Made by a program: the position numbers and the translations under genes. Below the pieces are notes generated by a model that saw only the letters and a program-made list of their open reading frames with translations, was not told the DNA's origin and did no database searches. A DNA stretch of 64,000 nucleotides from Portulaca oleracea (taxonomy: Eukaryota > Streptophyta > Magnoliopsida > Caryophyllales > Portulacaceae), in the NCBI GenBank assembly GCA_029582165.1, contig CM055877.1, forward strand, positions 23,077,355 through 23,141,354. Reading direction: 5' to 3'. Each line of letters starts with the position of its first letter. Position 1 is the stretch's first letter. Shown here in pieces: positions 58,800 through 64,000 of the stretch.

Positions 58800-60380
58800 T
58801 TTTTAGAGACAATCGTACCTTTGTGATCTGCATCCAACTTTGTTGTTGACGACATTGGCGTTGCTGAGTGTTTGAGATTCTCAAGATGAAATTTTTCAGC
58901 AACTCTTTTGCATACTTGTTTGATTTATGGAGATTTCAGTCTTGCTCAGTTTAATTCTGGAGACTTAGAAAGAAGTTCAATTCTCCTACTAGGCTCATCT
59001 TGAATTCTTTACTCATGAAATTAGAGAATTCATTTGCTAGAAGGTAGTTAGTGGAACCAAATATGATATCATTAACATAGATTTGAGTGATTATTAAGTC
59101 CTGAACTTTTGTTTTGATGAACAGGGTTTTGTCAATTAACCTAGAGGTGAAACCATTTTTAAGTAAGAATTTACTCAATCTTTCGTACCACGCCCTTGGG
59201 GCTTGTGTTAGACCACAAAGGGCCTTTTGTAGTTTGTATACTCAATCTGGAGAGTTTGGAATTTCAAACCTTGGTGACTACTCTGCATAGACTTCTTTAT
59301 TGAGGTATGCATTGAGAAAGGCACAGTTGACGTCCATCTGAAGTAGTTTAATATTCATAACAGATGCAAGTAGTATGTGAATGACCTCTAGTCGGGCAAA
59401 AGCTCGAAAGGTTACATCAAAGCCTACGCTTTATTCTTGATTGCACAATTTTGCTACTAATCGTGTTTTATTTCTAATAACCACCCCATGTTCATCCATT
59501 TTTTTCTAAATACCTATTTTGCCCCAACTGGTTTTTTGGTCAAGGGGTCAGGATTCAAACTTGGTCTTTTTTTTTGGAATTGATGAAGTTCTACTTGCAT
59601 GGAAAGAGTTCAGTTAATTAGGGTCTAAAAGGGCCTCGTGATGTCCTTTGGATTCTATTTGTGAGACAAAAGTATAAAATGCACAAAAATTTCTAAGAGA
59701 GGACCTTGTACAAATACTAATTGTAACGTGGGACAAAAGACTGTCTGGTGGATGTGCATATTTAAATTTGAACGTCCTTGAGGGTCCATCGGTGAGGATG
59801 TTCTTTTATCCATAGTGATTTCGTCTGGTTGCTCCTCACTAAAGATTTTGGGGGGTGGGGGGGGGGGGGTCCTCCAGTTGTTGACCTTCATCATTCTCAT
59901 CTTGAGTGTAGTTAGTGTCATTTTGGTTTGTTCTTCCTAAGATCCTTTCTCCACCTGATGAGGTCCTTAGTTTTGGTCTAAGAAGTTGAGTCTAGATTCT
60001 TCCTCATCTTTGTTTAGCGTAAACCTTAAATTTGTATTGGGAGGAGTACTTGTAAGGATATCATTAATTAGCTTCATCAAACACAACATGGACACTTTCT
60101 TCAATAGTGTTTGAGCTTTTATTATAGACGCGATAAGCCTTGCTAGTTAGGGAATAACCAACGTATGTATATACCTACTTCACTTCATGCATCAAATTTG
60201 TTGAGGTTACAGTTACCATTGTTATGCAGAAAGCATTTGCAACCAATGACTCTGAGATTATCAACGTTGGGGGTTTTCCCTTTGAAGAGTTCAAAAGGGT
60301 CTTCTTCAAGATTAATCTGATGGTGCATCTATTGAGAATGTAGTTAATTGCATTTATCATTTCGGCTTAGAGGAAACTTT
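58800..60380 (-). pseudogene. Sirevirus-like copia RT/integrase remnant
   Basis: On the - strand from high to low: integrase C-terminal words (YILNRCTIRLILKKT, LLNSSKGKPP) at 60175-60360, a Pro-rich spacer at 59655-59921 and RT at 58951-59230. RT words include APRAWYERLSKFL, KTLFIK, QIYVNDIIFGSTN and GELNFFL. QIYVDDIIFGSTN is typical of Sireviruses; here one catalytic Asp is Asn. Frames are broken throughout and no LTRs are seen. Confidence 0.8.
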
Positions 60381-60387
60381 GAAATAT

Positions 60388-60442
60388 GAGGGTCCAGAAA
60401 ATAGATGCCCCAAAGTTTGGGGTCCAAAAAGAAAAAAAAAAC
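60388..60442. repeat. Scrap of the foldback-MULE family
   Basis: GGGTCCAGAAAATAGATG, CAAAGTTTGGGGTCCAAAA matches the right terminus of 31371-31927. Only about 55 bp remain. Confidence 0.6.
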
Positions 60443-60857
60443 CGTTAAATTCATATCAAAAGTAGTGTGGAATACACCAGGATATACTTGGCATTTCCCC
60501 CTCAGTGAGGAAATACATACTGGTGATGGAACGTTAACTCTGGACCCAACCTTGAAACCATAAAATTTGGTGTTGGTAATAGTACAAGAGGATTGGTCAT
60601 ATTATCTACAATTTGATCTTTGGAACAAATATGAAAAGTTAGAATTAAGAAACCCTTTTTCATGGCCTTGTCCTGGTTTAATGACAGTCAATCCTTAAGT
60701 ATTTGATTTATTCATGAAACGTTACGTAAGCCATCATGTGTTGTGCTATTTATTGTCACACGTATGGACTTCTTAGCAGAGGGACGACTATGAATGCCCC
60801 AGGGCCCCTCCCCTTCAGCCTTTACTTTTTTTTTCCCCCTAAAGGTTAGCTGCCCAT

Positions 60858-61806
60858 ACAAACAATGTGCATATAACTCACAAATTTTGATTTCTATCAC
60901 ATGTTAATTTATTTTTAAAATTGAGTGAGTTTTAATTATTATTTTTAGGTTGATTGAACTATATAATTAATTTTTTTTGGTTAATTGGTTGCGTTTAAAC
61001 TAATTAAGGTTGGAAAACTTTTATAATGAAATTTATTATTTCACAATTCAACCATTATAAATGCTCATAAAGAACTAAAACAATGTTTATAAATGGATCA
61101 TACAATGCTCCTAAACTCTATTGTAATGCTAATAGACTTCATGAAAAATGTTCATAAAAGTGCATTATAATATTCATGACACTTTTGTTGGGAGTGTCCC
61201 GACAATGTTCAAATACAACCGAGTACTCAAGCCAACGTAGCACGGTGTTTGATGTTGTGGGACCAACTACCACGGTTGTGATTGAACTATTCAATCACCG
61301 GTTAAGAGATCTTCTAGCAAAGACATCAAACACCGTGCTACGTTGGCTTGAGTACTCGGTTGTATTTGAACATTGTCGGGACACTCCCAACAAAAGTGTC
61401 ATCAATATTATAATGCACTTTTATGAACATTTTTCATGAAGTCTATTAGCATTACAATAGAGTTTAGGAGCATTGTATGATCCATTTATAAACATTGTTT
61501 TAGTTCTTTATGAGCATTTATAATGGTTGAATTGTGAAATAATAAATTTCATTATAAAAGTTTTCCAACCTTAATTAGTTTAAACGCAACCAATTAACCA
61601 AAAAAAAACTAATTATATAGTTCAATCAACCTAAAAATAACAATTAAAACTCACTCAATTTTAAAAATAAATTAACATGTGATAGAAATCAAAATTTGTG
61701 AGTTATATGCACATTTTTTGTATGCACGGTGTTTGATGTCTTTACTAGAAGATCTCTTAACCGGTGATTGAATAATTCAATCACAACTGTGGTAGTTGGT
61801 CCCACA
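60858..61806. repeat. Near-perfect inverted duplication around an LTR start
   Basis: 60858-61250 and 61323-61720 are inverted copies of about 390 bp, differing at very few positions (for example TATTCATGAC against TATTGATGAC). The 72-bp spacer (GTGGGACCAACTACC...TAGCAAAG) occurs again in reverse at 61735-61806. The simplest parse is a normal flank-plus-LTR start into which a reversed copy of the same segment has been inserted. Small frames inside it are not genes. Confidence 0.85.
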
Positions 61807-62470
61807 GGGTCACACAAGCTGCATGTACCCTAAGGTAAGAGTATGTTCAAAAGAGGGCTATATCAATAAGGGATTGAAACGGGGAGGCTGACATACAACA
61901 AAAGGGGTCAAAGGAGGACACCACGGAGGTGGCAAGGGACACCACGGTCCGTTGTGCCTCCCACGGTCCGTGTTGCTCTCATGGGTTGCTGTTTTGGTTC
62001 TGAACCTCACCACAGTCCATGGTGGGATACCATGGTCCGTGGTGATGCCCAGGCGTGCGTCCCACATCGGAAATGAAACTTCATTTCCTCTCTTCTCTCT
62101 CCTGTATATATGGTTTCCCCTTTAGTGGAAACTTTGTCTTTACAATCCCAAGTGGCCATTTATAAAGGCTAGTCTCTAATTTGAGATTTAAGGGATATGG
62201 GAAAAAGCTTTCATTTGAGAGTTCCCGGTTTTAGGGGTCTCGGGGTGATTCCCCAGAAACCTCCCTAAAGGGGGAAGGGAAGGACGAGCCATATTAAATA
62301 TGGTCCAACATACTCTTTTGACATCGGTTTGACCGGGGTTGAAACGGTCTAGCAGTCGTGCCGAAAGGTATTGCGTGGAACTTTTGTGGAGGATTCCTCT
62401 TTGGAATCTTCTACTCGGAGTTCTTTTGACGCCGACACGTTCAAGATTACAAGGCCGATCGATGCGTTTC
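61184..62470 (+). mobile_element. LTR-like segment, + strand, right end unknown
   Basis: TGTTGGGAGTGTCCCGACAATG matches the start of the copia LTR at 20765-21593 read on its own strand. After the inverted duplication the LTR continues with GGTCACACAAGCTGCATG, repeated CACGGTCCGTG-type words at 61920-62045, GTCCCACATCGGA and a TATA-like GTATATATGG near 62105. No second LTR or TSD was found. Confidence 0.55.
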
Positions 62471-63099
62471 TATTTGAGGGACCTGAGGTAATAACCAAGC
62501 CACTGCTATTTAGTTTATGCTATTTATTATTTTGGGTTAGATTAGTCTAGATTAGGTGGGAATCCTAATAGTTAGGATTCCTATTCCGCCGATTAGGATC
62601 GGGCCCACCTCGAGGTGGTTCCGATTAGATCGGGCCCACCTCTTCTTGTGGCCTAAATTGGTCTAGACCACCCTAACCCATCAACTTTATCCAAACAAAG
62701 CATGCTAATATATAATGACACAAAAATATTGAAATTATGGTCATATATATAAAAATGTTCATAAAACTCTACAATAATGCTTATAAAAACACTAATACAA
62801 TGTTCGTAAAATAGATCAGACAATCCTTTTTAATAAACTCTATTACAATACCTATAAACCTTATAAAAAATGTCCATAAAATTTGCATTTTACTGCTTAT
62901 AAAAACTTGTAGAGACACAAATGTTAACAATGATAATAAGAAAAATAAGCATAATGCTCATAAAACACAATGGCCATGGGATATATATCAATTATTAAAA
63001 ATACTCAACATAAGGAACAAAATACAATAAAATTCCAAAACTTTAATAACAAAAATAAATTGGGCTAAGGTTAAAATAAGAGTGGGCCATCATAGAGAG
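62471..63099. other. AT-rich region with a diverged flank repeat
   Basis: 62740-62900 (AAATGTTCATAAAACTC, ATAAACTCTATTACAATACC, AAAAAATGTCCATAAAAT) is a diverged version of 61050-61170, the LTR flank. 62520-62660 has repeated GATTAGGATCGGGCCCACCT. No gene. Confidence 0.5.
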
Positions 63100-63646
63100 G
63101 TTGTTTGCATTTTGGACCATAAAGTATATGGTAATTTAATTTTTGAACTATTGGTTTTATTATTTATTTTTTGGACCCTAATGCTTATGGGTTAAATAAA
63201 AAATGGCCTTAAAGTTTGTAGGTTGATAAAAAAAGGCGCATGTACTGTTTTTCTTTTTATTTCCATGTTTGATTTTATCTTCTGATTAGCGCCAAATTTC
63301 AGGACTAAGGTTAAAATTAATATTAAAGTTGTAATACATCTCTCTTATTCATGTCGGAACTATTTAGACCCTTGTTATTTCAGGTTCTAATTAGTTCCGA
63401 CATGAATAAGAGATGTGTATTATAGCTTTAATATCAGTTTTAACCTTAGTCCTGAAGTTTGACACTAATCAAGAGATAAATTCAAACATGGGAAGAAAAA
63501 GAAAAATAGTACACGGACCTTTTTTTCAACCTACAAACTTTAAGGTTCTTTTTTATTCAACCCATAAACTTTAAAGTCCAAAAAATAAATATTAAAATTA
63601 AGGGTTCAAAAAATAAATTACCCTAAATTTCAAGATTCAAAATGCA
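63100..63646. mobile_element. Foldback MULE-type MITE, third copy
   Basis: The same family as 31371-31927: TTTGCATTTTGGACC at the left, the reverse of TTCAAAATGCA at the right, and a centre at TTCATGTCGGAAC against GTTCCGACATGAA near 63350-63400. A clean TSD was not identified. Confidence 0.85.
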
Positions 63647-64000
63647 GAGACAGAGAGATGGGCTTTTTCACATGAACTAATTCCGCTTATTGAAACAAGG
63701 GGAGGTTTGTGGTAGTCAACTTTTTTATTAACTACCGTAGTTAAATTGGATACTAACCATTGATTATAGATAGAGTAATCGTAACCATTGATTCGATCTA
63801 TATACTTAATATTATTTTTATCATTGTAATCTCCATGTAGATTTTATTTTCCATAAAGAAAGATTAGAATCTTTCCCAAAAAAAAAAAAAGATGGTATGC
63901 GATTCTAGCACAAACTATATTTCTATATTATATTTTAGTAAATAAACACATGAAATTGGAGTTGGTAACTTGGTTCATTAGTTCCCATGCTAAATGGAGT
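63647..64000. other. Intergenic end of window
   Basis: No gene or recognisable repeat is seen apart from a poly-A run at about 63879. Confidence 0.5.

Noticed and set aside
61176..61439. 87-codon frame in the inverted repeat
   Set aside because: It runs from one arm into the other through the spacer, a by-product of the inverted duplication.

Overview
The window is nuclear DNA from a flowering plant, most likely a eudicot. It is AT-rich, and almost everything in it is transposable-element sequence of several orders, many with readable target-site duplications (TSDs). There are GT-AG introns and plant-type gene families. I cannot name the family or species. Only two host protein genes are visible: a class III peroxidase on the + strand (10188-12183), which looks intact, and a full-size ABCG/PDR transporter on the - strand (51550 down to 38549, 22 exons), which looks dead or dying. 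I see no rRNA or tRNA genes and no CRISPR or operon structure.

Layout. 1-1418 is intergenic with microsatellites and a dispersed repeat. 1424-5708 is a young Ty1-copia element (209-bp LTRs, TSD CTTTG) with a broken gag-pol. 5714-10081 is intergenic with a Stowaway MITE and other small repeats. 10188-12183 is the peroxidase. 13636-16966 is an LTR-like repeat split by a 1672-bp Pack-MULE (9-bp TSD) that carries pieces of an arabinogalactan-protein gene and a TMK-like LRR receptor kinase. 18950-36700 is an old, decayed Ty3-gypsy Tat/Ogre-type element on the - strand. It has been split by a 9.4-kb copia element (20765-30177, TSD GTTGG), a solo LTR (30442-32678) that itself holds a foldback MULE, an LTR-like block (33331-34716) and a hAT element (35730-36187).

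38549-51550 is the PDR gene. Its first exon is interrupted by a 3593-bp CACTA element (47748-51340, TSD CTA). The CACTA carries an exon of prefoldin subunit 5 and a probable exon of a metal-tolerance (CDF) transporter. The PDR gene also has a one-base homopolymer frameshift near its start, an in-frame stop in the last exon, and no usable acceptor for one exon. Its first intron is swollen by foldback elements set in (TA)n tracts.

51600-64000 is a patchwork: a MULE just upstream of the PDR gene, an Au-like SINE, two small Helitrons, more foldback elements in (TA)n tracts, a CACTA end, a hAT element, a Sirevirus-like copia remnant and a near-perfect inverted duplication around an LTR end. Nothing here looks like a wholly new molecular system. 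The most interesting things are the gene-capturing CACTA inside a transporter exon, the Pack-MULE, and the tight pairing of (TA)n arrays with foldback elements.
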